Shown here: positions 47,341 to 56,470 of the stretch, one piece after another
Position numbering within the stretch: the first letter of the stretch is position 1
How the letters are laid out: each line of letters starts with the position of its first letter
Source of the DNA: Longimicrobium sp.
GTDB lineage: Bacteria; Gemmatimonadota; Gemmatimonadetes; Longimicrobiales; Longimicrobiaceae
Length of the DNA: 64,000 nucleotides
Reading direction: 5' to 3'
NCBI GenBank assembly: GCA_036387335.1
Contig: DASVTZ010000110.1
Location: 1 to 64,000, forward strand
Made by a program: the position numbers and the translations under genes
The notes under the pieces: generated by a model
Told to the model about the DNA's origin: nothing
What the model saw: the letters and a program-made list of their open reading frames with translations, nothing else
Databases searched by the model: none

Positions 47341-48612
47341 CTATTTGGGCTCCCGCACCGGCCGCGGGGTGGGAGAGCAGTGGCCGCGCGCCAGCGACGA
47401 CAGGCACGGCGTCTCCCCATCGACGGGGCCGGTGCCGCCCTGGCCCCAGCCGTTGGCTCCCCAGCACCAGGCACGCCCCTCGGCATCGGTAGCACACACC
47501 GCCTCGTGCACCGCCACCGTGCGGAAGCGGATCTCGCTCGGCACCTGGACAGGGGTGGGGTGAGGGTCCATGTCCGTGCGGCCGGTGCCGAGCTGGCCCC
47601 AATTGTTGCGGCCCCAGCACCAGAGCGCGCCTTCCGCGGTCAGCCCGCACGTCACGCGTTCACCCGCGCTCAATGCCGTGAAGCGATGATCCCCTTCCAC
47701 GGGAGCAGCGGTGGTTCGGGTGCCGGTGGTGCCGTCGCCCAGGTCTCCGAAGCTGCCCGTGCCCCAGCAGTACGCCCGGCCGCTCCTGCCCAGCGCGCAC
47801 GCGTGCATGGAGCCCACCGACACGTCGCCCACCGGCTCCGGCAGGTTCACGCGTACCGGCCGGCCGCTGCCGCGCCCCGCCTCACCGCCCGACGCGGTGT
47901 CGCCCGCCTGGATCCCCCAGCAGTACGTGGCACCGTCCCGTGCCACGCCGCAGGTGAGGTATTCGCCCGCGCTCACCCGCGTGAAGCGCACCGGGCCACC
48001 CACCGCCGTCGGCGTGCGGTTGCACGGGTACATGCCGCAGGGGCGCGCGCCCATCCCTCCCTGGCCGTGGTCGTTGATCCCCCAGCAATACGCCACGCCA
48101 TCCGTCGCCACTCCGCACGTCGTCCCGCTCCATCCAGAGATCGCGGTGAAGCGCAGCGGGGTCTCCATCAGCCGCGGCGTGCCGGACCCCCGCGTCACGT
48201 CGGCGGGCGTGCCGAAGCTGCCCAGCCGGTTTTCTCCCCAGCAGAAGACCCGGCCGTCCATGGCGAGCGCGCAGGTGTGGGCGTTCCCCACCGACAGCGC
48301 CTTCACCGGCGCCGGCACCGCCACTCGCAGCGGGACGCGGCTGCACGGGCGCGTCTGGTCGTACGCGGTGCACCTCTCCATCTCCCGCTCTCCCACACCC
48401 AGCAGGGAAACGCGCGAGTAGCCATCCGAATCCTGCCCCCAGCACGCCACACCGCCCGCCGCGTCGATGCCGCACGTACGGTCGGTGCCTGCGACGATGG
48501 TGGCGAACCGCGCCTGCCCCGCGCCCTGTGCCACGGCGGGGGCCGCCGCCAGCGCGGCGAGCAGGGCAGGGATGAAGCGTCGACCACGCGAAGCGGAGTG
48601 GTGCAGAGTCAT
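47341..48612 (-). CDS. Secreted RCC1-repeat (beta-propeller) protein
   Basis: 423 residues. A signal peptide (RRFIPALLAALAAAPAVAQG) is followed by about seven RCC1-type blades, each with a CG(V/I/L)xxDG...CWG core, for example TCGIDAAGGVACWGQDSDGY, THTCALAMDGRVFCWGEN and CGLTAEGALWCWGRNNWGQL. The regularly spaced cysteines may form disulfides outside the cell. Bacterial RCC1 proteins of this kind bind unknown partners. It converges with the aldolase-like gene, and a broken relative lies upstream. Confidence 0.87.
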   Translation of the reverse strand: MTLHHSASRGRRFIPALLAALAAAPAVAQGAGQARFATIVAGTDRTCGIDAAGGVACWGQDSDGYSRVSLLGVGEREMERCTAYDQTRPCSRVPLRVAVPAPVKALSVGNAHTCALAMDGRVFCWGENRLGSFGTPADVTRGSGTPRLMETPLRFTAISGWSGTTCGVATDGVAYCWGINDHGQGGMGARPCGMYPCNRTPTAVGGPVRFTRVSAGEYLTCGVARDGATYCWGIQAGDTASGGEAGRGSGRPVRVNLPEPVGDVSVGSMHACALGRSGRAYCWGTGSFGDLGDGTTGTRTTAAPVEGDHRFTALSAGERVTCGLTAEGALWCWGRNNWGQLGTGRTDMDPHPTPVQVPSEIRFRTVAVHEAVCATDAEGRAWCWGANGWGQGGTGPVDGETPCLSSLARGHCSPTPRPVREPK

Positions 48613-48849
48613 GGTGGCACGGGGGGAGGAATAGGGAACCCGGTCCCGTCCTACAAAGAGCGCACCCTGGGAATCTCAGCGGTAATGGCTGCACACATAG
48701 GAGGCAGCAACAGCATCTCGTCTACCAGAACGCGGTGGTTCGTCTCCGGCGGGTCAGGAGTTCGGGTACCCGATTTCCGCTACTAGCCTACTGCTCGGTG
48801 GGCTCCCTGGTCTGCGGTCGAGCCCGGCGGGAGTCACTCCTGCCGGTTA

Positions 48850-49130
48850 ACGACTGGGGGCGAGGCATACTGCTTGGGTATCGGAAACTTCGGCCAGTTC
48901 AGGACAGAGGTTTCGACGACCTGCGAGAACGTAGGCTTCCCGCCCGCCTATAGCTTCGCGCCTGTGTGGGTATCTGGTGGGCTGCGGTTTGCCTCAATCA
49001 GCGTGGGAACGAGCCACGCCTGCGCCATCACCGTATTGGCGAGGCCTACTGCTGGGGTGTAAACGGCGGGAGGCTGGGTGATGGAACAGAGACGAACCGG
49101 GCCGCTCCGGTGCGGATGGCGGGGCCATAG
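48850..49130 (+). pseudogene. Remnant of an RCC1-repeat gene
   Basis: On the plus strand, LGIGNFGQFRTEV leads to FASISVGTSHACAITV in one frame. After a frameshift near 49045 the frame reads GEAYCWGVNGGRLGDGTETN and ends RAAPVRMAGP at a TAG (49128-49130). Together they make roughly one and a half RCC1 blades; start and repeats are missing. It is likely a decayed copy related to the intact gene at 47341-48612, in opposite orientation. Confidence 0.65.
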
Positions 49131-49253
49131 CAAGGGCGCCGCAGGTACACCTTGGTTCTTAGCTGTGCTCCACGACGGGAAAGATCCACAATTGCAGAGG
49201 CCCGACCGATGATCGGGCCTCTCACCTTTGCAGTCGAGCGGTAGGGGCGCCGG

Positions 49254-49505
49254 TTAGTACGCTCGCTGTACCAACTCGTATCCCGGCCAGATCTTCTGTG
49301 CACCGGTTGGATCATTCCCATACAGCGCATCGAGTTCCGCGTGGAGTTGTTCGCGAGACGCGTTGTCGAACGCCTCGACGTTGAATTCGAACTCCGTTGT
49401 TCCGGGGGAGGTTTGCTCAAAGACGAAGATCCGCTCGGGTACTTCCTTGCTCGTGCCGTCGCCGAACTCGGGGGTGTCCAGCTCGGAACTGCCAGTGACG
49501 TTCAT
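49254..49505 (-). CDS. Small hypothetical protein (83 residues)
   Basis: Starts at an ATG (49505) with MNVTGSSELDTPEFGDGTSK and includes RIFVFEQTSPGTTEFEFNVE and a C-terminal KIWPGYELVQRAY. It is acidic with no signal peptide or membrane segment. Base composition is less GC-rich than the genome norm, as in the next gene. It may be a short accessory gene; I do not recognise the family. Confidence 0.45.
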   Translation of the reverse strand: MNVTGSSELDTPEFGDGTSKEVPERIFVFEQTSPGTTEFEFNVEAFDNASREQLHAELDALYGNDPTGAQKIWPGYELVQRAY

Positions 49506-49687
49506 CGCGACGCTCCGCTATTTAGGGCGTGCTACCCGTGCGACACTCGCGCACGTCACGCACCCCCGTTAGGTAAACCCTTCTGCGTCTCCTTCTAAGT
49601 GATTGTGTGTTACCATCTTACTACGTCGGTGGTTCCCTGGTCAAATTCTATTCCACAAGCAGGGAGTCCATTCCAGTTATCGAAGCG

Positions 49688-50698
49688 TCATCCAGAACCG
49701 CTAGCGCCAGTGACTCGCTTTCCGATTACCTCTTTTGCGTAGAAGAGGCCTGCGAGTGACAACGCGAGATTTGCGCACAGGGCGTGGTGATCGTCGGTCA
49801 GACGCTCGCCGACGTTCGAAGAGACGCAGATCGCGCCATGTGCGCGGTGCGGGCGGTCATCCGCAGCTGGGATGGGGGCAGCGATCCGGCATCGGAACTG
49901 CACCTCATCGCTCGACCGTTTCTGATCATCAAGGTCCGGACGCGGATCTTTGTCATAGTTGATCAGGACCGTTTTGCCTCGTTGCACCGCGTAGCCAACG
50001 TGTCCTTCGCCGACCCTCCAAACTCTGCGGTGTTCGATAGCGTCTGGGTGCTTGCTCCGCCCGATCACGTGAAGCTCTTCCCCACGCAGTTCTAAGATGT
50101 CGAAGAAGAAGAGTTCGTCGTTGCCCGCGAACCCAAATAGCTCGAACCGCTTGTCGGCTAGGCGCTGTGCAACACGGGCGGCGATACTTTGAAACTCCGC
50201 GTGGATCTCTTGGAGGGTTTCGAGATGGGTTTGCTGCGAGGCGGCATTCGGGGCGGCGAGACTAGCGTTCACTTGGCGAACGAACTGGAGAACCTCTTGG
50301 CTGGTAGAATGCTGTAGCGCTCCCCACGCCTCCAAGCTGTTTCGATGGTGTCGCAGCTCGCTTACCTGTCCCTGAAGCTGAAGTACTTGCACCGGCGCGT
50401 CGAGCAGAGAGAGTTCTCCAAGCTGCTGGAGTTCGCGCTGAATTCCGAACTTGGCCAAATGGGTATAGAGGGCCACAACGAACAGGATAACTGAGAGTGC
50501 AACCATCAAGACAGTCTGTGTGGAATTTTTCGATTCCAAAGCCAGCCCGACTAATAGACCTCCAATGCCAAGAGCCATGCTTCCGCCGTACTCATACCAG
50601 GGCAGATGTCTTTGCTGCGTGCGTAGCCGGTCCTTTTGATGGTTGTTGAATTCATCGATCTTTTGAACGTCACGAGGGGAAAGAGAAACAGTGCTCAT
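49688..50698 (-). CDS. GAF-domain membrane protein
   Basis: 336 residues. Two transmembrane helices near residues 37-85 (YGGSMALGIGGLLVGLALES; TVLMVALSVILFVVALYTHL) are followed by a coiled coil (~90-185) and a C-terminal GAF domain: RVWRVGEGHVGYAVQRGKTV, then FRCRIAAPIP and GAICVSSNVGERLTDD. No kinase, cyclase or DNA-binding output domain is present, so it is a sensor module without a visible effector. It lies alone in an A+T-richer, gene-poor stretch. Confidence 0.75.
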   Translation of the reverse strand: MSTVSLSPRDVQKIDEFNNHQKDRLRTQQRHLPWYEYGGSMALGIGGLLVGLALESKNSTQTVLMVALSVILFVVALYTHLAKFGIQRELQQLGELSLLDAPVQVLQLQGQVSELRHHRNSLEAWGALQHSTSQEVLQFVRQVNASLAAPNAASQQTHLETLQEIHAEFQSIAARVAQRLADKRFELFGFAGNDELFFFDILELRGEELHVIGRSKHPDAIEHRRVWRVGEGHVGYAVQRGKTVLINYDKDPRPDLDDQKRSSDEVQFRCRIAAPIPAADDRPHRAHGAICVSSNVGERLTDDHHALCANLALSLAGLFYAKEVIGKRVTGASGSG

Positions 50699-51710
50699 AA
50701 GCGGTTTATCCCTGGAGGTGGTCTAGATTGTCGAATCTTGCGCGCTAGTGTGGGATAACTTTTCTCTACGTCGAATGTATGGGTTTAGCACGGGGGATGT
50801 GCAAGAAAAAAATCGTCAGAGGCGGGTCGGCGCGCGGAACTGTATGACGGCGCCATCGGACCTGGGGGTATCCGATTCAGAGTGCAGCCAGCCCGCAGTG
50901 CACTATACGCGTTAACGACGGATCTGATCTCGGTTTTGCCACGATTTTCCGGACATGTAGGGTCGGTACTCATCATTGGAGCGCCACGGGTGTCTTCGAA
51001 GTGACGGTTGGCCAGCTGAGCACAGGTCGAATACGCGCGCACATTCCCCCGCCACGGTGTAGGGCGCCTCTGGGCCGGAAAACCTCACCGATGCGTCCGG
51101 CCGCCCCGGTGTCCGCCATCCGCCTACGGCGCCACGATCATCAAAATGCCAGCAAGATTTCAAAACCTAGTGCATCAGAGTTCGATGATCGCACCTCGTC
51201 CAGATTCGCAGAACCCGATTATGCCGAGGACAAGTTGATTTGTGTGCCCCCGAGCGGAAACGTGCGGGTTCTCTCCACAAAGCGCCGGTGCCTTCCGAGG
51301 CGATGGATCGAAGTATACACGCCCCGAAAAGGCTTGGTAGCTGGTGGCGAAAAGCCGTCCGACCGTTGGCCGATCTGGGCTGACGACCGCGCTTTTGAAC
51401 ACGAACGGCTACACAGAAAGTGCGTTTGCTGACGCGATGAGCGTGCAGCCCGGAGCTGCTGAACGTAAGAAGTCTGGGACGTGCGAAGGCACGTTTGAGT
51501 TGCGGCACGCGTGGTGCGCAAATTCGGATGGTTACGCGCCGCGCCTGACGAAGGATTCCAACTCCCGCTGTCTCGACTCCGCGAAAGTTCGGAATCTGTC
51601 GCGGGGAGACCTGCGCTCTATCCACACACCGGGAAGCCCATGACGCGAATGCCCTCTCTCCTTCCCTTCGAAGCGCTTCCGCTCGCGTCAGAACTGGGTC
51701 GGTAGCCCCA
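50699..51710. other. Gene-poor, A+T-richer intergenic stretch
   Basis: About 1 kb without a convincing gene on either strand. Several frames are open for 200-750 bases, but their translations are low in hydrophobic pattern and lack plausible starts with ribosome sites. No tRNA, repeat or transposase was recognised. It may be decayed accessory DNA. Confidence 0.5.
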
Positions 51711-52424
51711 GTGGGTACGCACGGAGACGCCGAGACTCCGCTGGAGGCGCTCGCCCGCGAGGGGAGGACGCGCGCGCAGGCTGCCGCGGCCGAGGAAGCG
51801 CGCCGCCAGCGCGAGGAAGAGCGGGCTTCCAGGCGCGAGGTGCTCCGCATCGGGAGGACGTACCTGCTCGATGCGCTGGTGGAGCAGCCGCGCGTGCCGC
51901 AGAGGATCACCCTGCTGCGCGTGATAGCGGCGACGGCGGTGTGCTGCGTTCTGTGGATCGGAGGCGACGCGCTGGGGCTGCCGCGCCTGTCGGGCGTGGG
52001 CCTGGCGGGGGTGCTCGTGCTGCCGTTCGCGTGGTTCGCCGTGCGCCGGTGGAACGCGGTGCGGCTCCTGCGCGTCGAGCGCGCCTGGCTGCACGACCTC
52101 CCGTTCCCGGTGTTCGGCTACTTCGACACCCTCAGCGCCAGTCCCGACGAGGAGTGCACGCTTCGTGTAAAGGTGTGGACACACGGCGAAGGACCCTCGG
52201 ACGAGGTGATGGAAGGGATCGCGGGCCTGGCGGGCGGCGCCACGTCGGTGACGCGCTCGCGTGGCGGCTGGCGGATACAGAGCGGTGTCCTGCGCAGCCC
52301 CGCCTTCGAAGATTCCGGGCCCACGAACGGCGCGCGGCTCGGGTGGATGCGCTCCGTGATCGAGCAGTCGCTCCTCCCGCTGCACCGAGTCCACCCGATC
52401 CGGTGCGTGGAGTTCGGGGAGTGA
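51711..52424 (+). CDS. Hypothetical membrane protein (237 residues)
   Basis: GTG start at 51711. A charged coiled-coil-like N-terminus (LEALAREGRTRAQAAAAEEA, rich in Arg/Glu) is followed by two transmembrane helices (LLRVIAATAVCCVLWIGG; GVGLAGVLVLPFAWFAV) and a soluble C-terminal domain (ERAWLHDLPFPVFGYFDTLS). Codon use is typical of the genome, unlike the stretch before it. No family is recognised; it precedes the S41 peptidase gene on the same strand by 110 bases. Confidence 0.65.
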   Translation: MGTHGDAETPLEALAREGRTRAQAAAAEEARRQREEERASRREVLRIGRTYLLDALVEQPRVPQRITLLRVIAATAVCCVLWIGGDALGLPRLSGVGLAGVLVLPFAWFAVRRWNAVRLLRVERAWLHDLPFPVFGYFDTLSASPDEECTLRVKVWTHGEGPSDEVMEGIAGLAGGATSVTRSRGGWRIQSGVLRSPAFEDSGPTNGARLGWMRSVIEQSLLPLHRVHPIRCVEFGE

Positions 52425-52534
52425 GCCATCCCGGCTCGGGTGAGATTCCAACCAAGTGGAGGATTAGGGCGTCAGAGAGGAACGGCGCGGCAACCCGCAT
52501 CGCGCCGTCTCCCTCCGCGCTCCCCGATCCCTCG

Positions 52535-54178
52535 ATGACACCCCTTCGCCGCACCGCCTGCATCCTCCTGGCAACTCTGGGCCTCGGCGGAGGGCTGGCC
52601 GCCCAGCAGCCCGCCGCAACGGGCAACGGGCTGCACGGGAGTTGGGAGGGGGTGATGAGCTCGCCGACCTCGCCGCAGTTCATCACGCTCACCCTGCGCC
52701 CCGAAGGTGCCGAGCCGGGGAGCACGCTAGAGGTTCTGGGGCAGACGCTGAAGGCGAGCGAGGCGCGGGTGGCCGGCGACTCCGTGGTGATGCGCATCGG
52801 CGAGGGGCCGCGCGCGGTGCTGATCGACGGAGCGATGCGGGATCGCGAGCTCGTCGGCAGGCTGCGGCAGGGGGCGGACACGCTCGCCTTCACCCTGCGC
52901 CGCATCCCCGACTATCCCAGGCCGCGCGACCGCGTGGAGGCGTGGCAGCAGGACATCGACGCGCTGACGACGCGGTTCGTGGAGCTGGACCGCAGCTTCA
53001 CCGCGGCCGAGCGGGCGCGCTTCATGGAACGGCTCGCCGAGACGCGGGGCCGCCTGGCGGAGCTGAACGACGACGAGGTCGTGGTGCGGCTGGCATCGGC
53101 CATCGCGCTTGCGAACAACGCGCACACGCGGCTCTACATCCTGCGCAACGCCACCGAGCTGCGGCGCCTGCCCCTGCGCCTGTGGTGGTTCAGCGACGGC
53201 CTGTACGTGGTGCGCACGACGCCGGAGCACCGCCGTCTGCTGGGGTGCCGCATCGACGCGGTGGCGGGGGTGGATGCGAGGGAGGCGAGGGAGCGCGTGG
53301 CCCCTCTGTTCGCCGGCAACCGCTCTTGGGGCGACTACATGAGCGTGTACTCGCTCACCAGCCCCGAGGTGCTGCGCGGGCTGGGGATGATCGCGTCGTC
53401 CGACTCGGTCGCGTTCGCGGTGTCGCGCTGCGGCGGGGCGGCTCGTGCGGTGGTGAAGCCGCTCTCGCTGGCCCGGCGCGACCGGGCGGTGGAGGCGTGG
53501 TGGGACCTGTCGCCCCGCCACCCCGGCATCGACTCGACGTGGGTGCAGGCGCTGTCGGCGAGGGGCGGCGCGCTCCCGCTGTACCTCCGCAACCCCACGC
53601 GCAACTACTGGTTCGAGTACCTGCCGGAGAGCGGTGTGCTCTACTTCCAGTACAACCGCGCGCAGGACGCCGCGGACGAGAACACCGCCCGCTTCGGCGA
53701 GCGGCTCCTGGCGGCGCTCGGGGAGCATCGTCCGAAGGCCTTCGTAATGGACGTGCGCTTCAACACCGGCGGGAACCTGACGCTCGCCACGGGCCTGATG
53801 AAGACGCTGGAGGAGCGGACGCGCGGCACCCCCCGCTTCATCATCACCGGGCGCTCCACGTTTTCCGCGGGGATCTCGCAGGTGGCGTTGTGGCGACAGG
53901 CGGGCGACGTGACCATCGTGGGGGAGCCGGTGGGGGACGAGCTGGAGACGTGGGCGGAGGGCGGCAACGTGCGGCTGCCGAACTCCCGCCTCAAGGCTCA
54001 CTTCGCCAACGGCGCGCACAGCTACTCGCCCGCGCCCTGCCCGGCGAACACGCCCTGCTACGACCTATCCTCGCCACCGCTCACCCCCGACATCCGCGCG
54101 ATGGCGAGTTGGGCCGACTACCGCGCCGGCCGCGACCCCGCCATGGACGCCATCCTCGCCCGTATCCGCGGCCGCTGA
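52535..54178 (+). CDS. Secreted S41-family peptidase
   Basis: 547 residues. The ATG at 52535 gives a signal peptide (RRTACILLATLGLGGGLAAQ). The C-terminal half is the S41 domain: LPESGVLYFQYNRAQDAADE, KAFVMDVRFNTGGNLTLATG, and the nucleophile region RFIITGRSTFSAGISQVALW followed by VGEPVGDELETWAEGG. The Ser in TFSAG is the likely catalytic residue. No PDZ domain is obvious, as in the variant S41 peptidases common in this kind of genome. An N-terminal beta-rich domain (residues ~30-130) precedes it. The substrate is unknown. Confidence 0.85.
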   Translation: MTPLRRTACILLATLGLGGGLAAQQPAATGNGLHGSWEGVMSSPTSPQFITLTLRPEGAEPGSTLEVLGQTLKASEARVAGDSVVMRIGEGPRAVLIDGAMRDRELVGRLRQGADTLAFTLRRIPDYPRPRDRVEAWQQDIDALTTRFVELDRSFTAAERARFMERLAETRGRLAELNDDEVVVRLASAIALANNAHTRLYILRNATELRRLPLRLWWFSDGLYVVRTTPEHRRLLGCRIDAVAGVDAREARERVAPLFAGNRSWGDYMSVYSLTSPEVLRGLGMIASSDSVAFAVSRCGGAARAVVKPLSLARRDRAVEAWWDLSPRHPGIDSTWVQALSARGGALPLYLRNPTRNYWFEYLPESGVLYFQYNRAQDAADENTARFGERLLAALGEHRPKAFVMDVRFNTGGNLTLATGLMKTLEERTRGTPRFIITGRSTFSAGISQVALWRQAGDVTIVGEPVGDELETWAEGGNVRLPNSRLKAHFANGAHSYSPAPCPANTPCYDLSSPPLTPDIRAMASWADYRAGRDPAMDAILARIRGR

Positions 54179-54332
54179 TCGGGTCCGTGCAGGTGCGTGC
54201 GTAGCTCTCAGCGAGGGCTCCCCAACCTGCCGATGTGGTTGCGCCACGAATGCGAGGCCCGACGAGCACCAAAACGACCGCCGCAGTCGATATCGTCCGC
54301 GGCGGCCGGATGTTTCTCGCAAGGGGGCGGGC

Positions 54333-54722
54333 TCAGCCACCGTAGATTCCGGGATGTCTCGCGCCCATCGGCGGAGTCGCGGCGGGCGCCTGTATCGAGG
54401 TCACGTCCGCGCCGAACGTTTCGAGTTGCCGCACCAACTCCTTCGCCGACTGGTAGACCTTGCTCGGATTTACGCCCAGAGATCCCGCCACGGCAGTCGG
54501 GAACGAGGTGAGGAACCCGGCGACGGTGACAGCGTCATTTCCGAGCGCATAGGGAGCGAGGGCGTCCGCGAGGGATTTCGAGACCACGACGGAATTGGGA
54601 GCCACCCGGATGTCCAGCACCCGGTCCTTCACGTCTGGGTTCTGGTCGACATGTATCTTGAATCTCGACATTCGCAGCTCGCGATCAGGGGTTCCGCCCT
54701 TCCGATCCGTCAGCTCGGGCAT
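54333..54722 (-). CDS. Small protein downstream of the papain-like protease
   Basis: 129 residues from the ATG at 54722; an ATG at 54671 (MSRFKIHVDQNPDVKDRVLD) is an alternative. Sequence: a strand-like start, then APNSVVVSKSLADALAPYAL and AVAGSLGVNPSKVYQSAKEL, predicted as mostly helical, and a Pro/Ala-rich tail ending GARHPGIYGG. It starts six bases after the protease stop, so it is its operon partner: possibly a substrate, inhibitor or chaperone. The family is not recognised. Confidence 0.6.
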   Translation of the reverse strand: MPELTDRKGGTPDRELRMSRFKIHVDQNPDVKDRVLDIRVAPNSVVVSKSLADALAPYALGNDAVTVAGFLTSFPTAVAGSLGVNPSKVYQSAKELVRQLETFGADVTSIQAPAATPPMGARHPGIYGG

Positions 54723-54728
54723 CGCGCG

Positions 54729-56153
54729 CTACAGACGCAGGAGTTCCCAGAGGAACTTGTCGACGTAGCTCGCGGAAAGATACCCGTAGCCCGCCGGAAC
54801 TCTGGGGTGGCCCTCCGGCGCTGACTCCTTCTGGTCGCTCCACCTTAGTGTGCTCCAACTGTTCTTGAACACGAACCAGCCGCCACCAGGCGCGGCCTCG
54901 GACGGCATGAACCCGCAGACGCAGACCGCATGCCCCCCACCGACGACCGAAAACTGGGTCGGGTCCAGTACGTGCCCATACCGCAGCGCCTGTGACCAGC
55001 CCCAGTTGCTCACCTGAGTCAGCGGATCGAAGAACACGGGAAGCGAGACCGCCACCGCGCCCCGCTCGACTTCCGCCAGCAGCAGGCGCGCCTTCCCGGC
55101 CGAACGGGCCGCGACGTCCTGGTAAACCGCCGCCGAGTGAAGCCTCCCTCTTCCGTCCGCCGCCGCCGCCGCCGACGGGTGAACGCCGGCGATCTCCTGC
55201 GACTCGTTCCCCGGCAGCGGCACGGGATTGTAGGGCCATTTGCCCTCGTCGCATACACCCTCCCTCTGCAGAGCGTTCCTCGCGCACCGCAGCAGCGTTC
55301 CCTCGTCTGAAGGATGCGGGTCGCCCCCGCGGATCTTGGCGCCCCAGTACAGATGCTGCTCGGACAGGTCGTCGTGGCGGAAGTGCTCCTCGCTGCAGGC
55401 CACGACCGCGTGGGCCACGCACGTGCCGCGCTGCCCCTGGTCGCGAACCGGGGTCGCCAGGGCGCACTCGACTGTATGAGATGAGGACACCAGGGATTCA
55501 GACGCCGTCGGGAGCTCCTCCTGGCGGTACCCGTCTCCCGTGAACGCGTCCTCAGGAGGCGCCGATCCCAGGGAGAACGTAGCGGGCGCCGCGGCATTGG
55601 AGGCGATCCCGGCCCGGGCTGCGGCAGAGATCGTGCTCGCCGCCACGTTGCTCATCCTGGGGAGGCTTATCTCCGGGTTCTTGGCGATCGAGGGGAATTG
55701 TAGCGTCAGCGCATACATCTCTTCGTAGCTACCGACGCCCGCCGCCTGCAACGTGCGATGCTCGGTACGCTCGACCCGGGTCTTCACCAGGTCGGTGAAG
55801 CGAACGGACACCGGTACTTCGGCGCGAATGCGTCGCGGCGGAACCACGGCTCGCTTCCTCACTTCAACCGGCAGCACCGTCTCGACCGCTCGCCGGAAGG
55901 ATGCCCTCCTCAGCACCTGTCGTCTGTGGGATGCGGCCCCGGCCCGAACGGTCCCCAGGATCGCTCCCGCGATCGCGCTGACGCGCGCCCAGGTGACTGT
56001 AGCCTCCGCGGCCGGAACGGGCCGTTCCCGAAGCGACGCGCGGACACTCCGATGCAGCTCGGATTGGGCGCTGTCGGAGAGGCGTACCCTGGATCTGTGT
56101 ACTTCCCGGATGGTGTCCCGAACGATCCTCTGCTCTGCAAGGGATATCGGCAT
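54729..56153 (-). CDS. Papain-like (C1 family) cysteine protease
   Basis: 474 residues from the ATG at 56153 (MPISLAEQRIVRDTIREVHR). The first ~210 residues are a basic, helical region unlike a classical propeptide. The C1 domain shows ALATPVRDQGQRGTCVAHAV with the oxyanion Gln and nucleophile Cys, GGGHAVCVCGFMPSE with the catalytic His, and WFVFKNSWSTLRWSD with Asn. All catalytic residues are intact. There is no signal peptide, so it should act in the cytoplasm or be exported by an unknown route. It forms a two-gene unit with the downstream small gene, set apart by an intergenic gap of about 265 bases. Confidence 0.87.
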   Translation of the reverse strand: MPISLAEQRIVRDTIREVHRSRVRLSDSAQSELHRSVRASLRERPVPAAEATVTWARVSAIAGAILGTVRAGAASHRRQVLRRASFRRAVETVLPVEVRKRAVVPPRRIRAEVPVSVRFTDLVKTRVERTEHRTLQAAGVGSYEEMYALTLQFPSIAKNPEISLPRMSNVAASTISAAARAGIASNAAAPATFSLGSAPPEDAFTGDGYRQEELPTASESLVSSSHTVECALATPVRDQGQRGTCVAHAVVACSEEHFRHDDLSEQHLYWGAKIRGGDPHPSDEGTLLRCARNALQREGVCDEGKWPYNPVPLPGNESQEIAGVHPSAAAAADGRGRLHSAAVYQDVAARSAGKARLLLAEVERGAVAVSLPVFFDPLTQVSNWGWSQALRYGHVLDPTQFSVVGGGHAVCVCGFMPSEAAPGGGWFVFKNSWSTLRWSDQKESAPEGHPRVPAGYGYLSASYVDKFLWELLRL

Positions 56154-56417
56154 TTCTCCTCCGTCCCGGTTCTCACACCCCGCTACGACTGGAAGCGGAC
56201 AGTTAAGACGGTAGTGTAGCCTATTCTCCCCTCGCGATACAAGAACTAAATCGTACTCCACGAGCCACTCTGCACGACGAGCGCGTGGGCATAGACGGAG
56301 CGTCCGGCCCCGAACGGCTGTTTTGTAGGGAGGTGCGTCCGCACGCCCGTGCAAGCGCTCGTGGCCTTTGCTGAACGGTCGGACGTGGGTGCGGTGGGCG
56401 CTTGGTTCACTAAAATG

Positions 56418-56456
56418 GAAGCGGCGCGGAGAAGGACGTCGTCTCCGCGCCGCTTC
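56418..56456 (-). terminator. Hairpin terminator after the PQQ-type dehydrogenase gene
   Basis: A 15-bp stem (GAAGCGGCGCGGAGA at 56418-56432 with its complement at 56442-56456). On the minus strand it is followed by CATTTTAG. It lies 14 bases after the dehydrogenase stop. Confidence 0.65.
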
Positions 56457-56470
56457 GGTCAAACCGCCGG

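Noticed and set aside
50699-51710. Possible gene on the minus strand at 51167-51910
   Set aside because: Low-complexity translation, no ribosome site, and it runs antisense into the membrane-protein gene.
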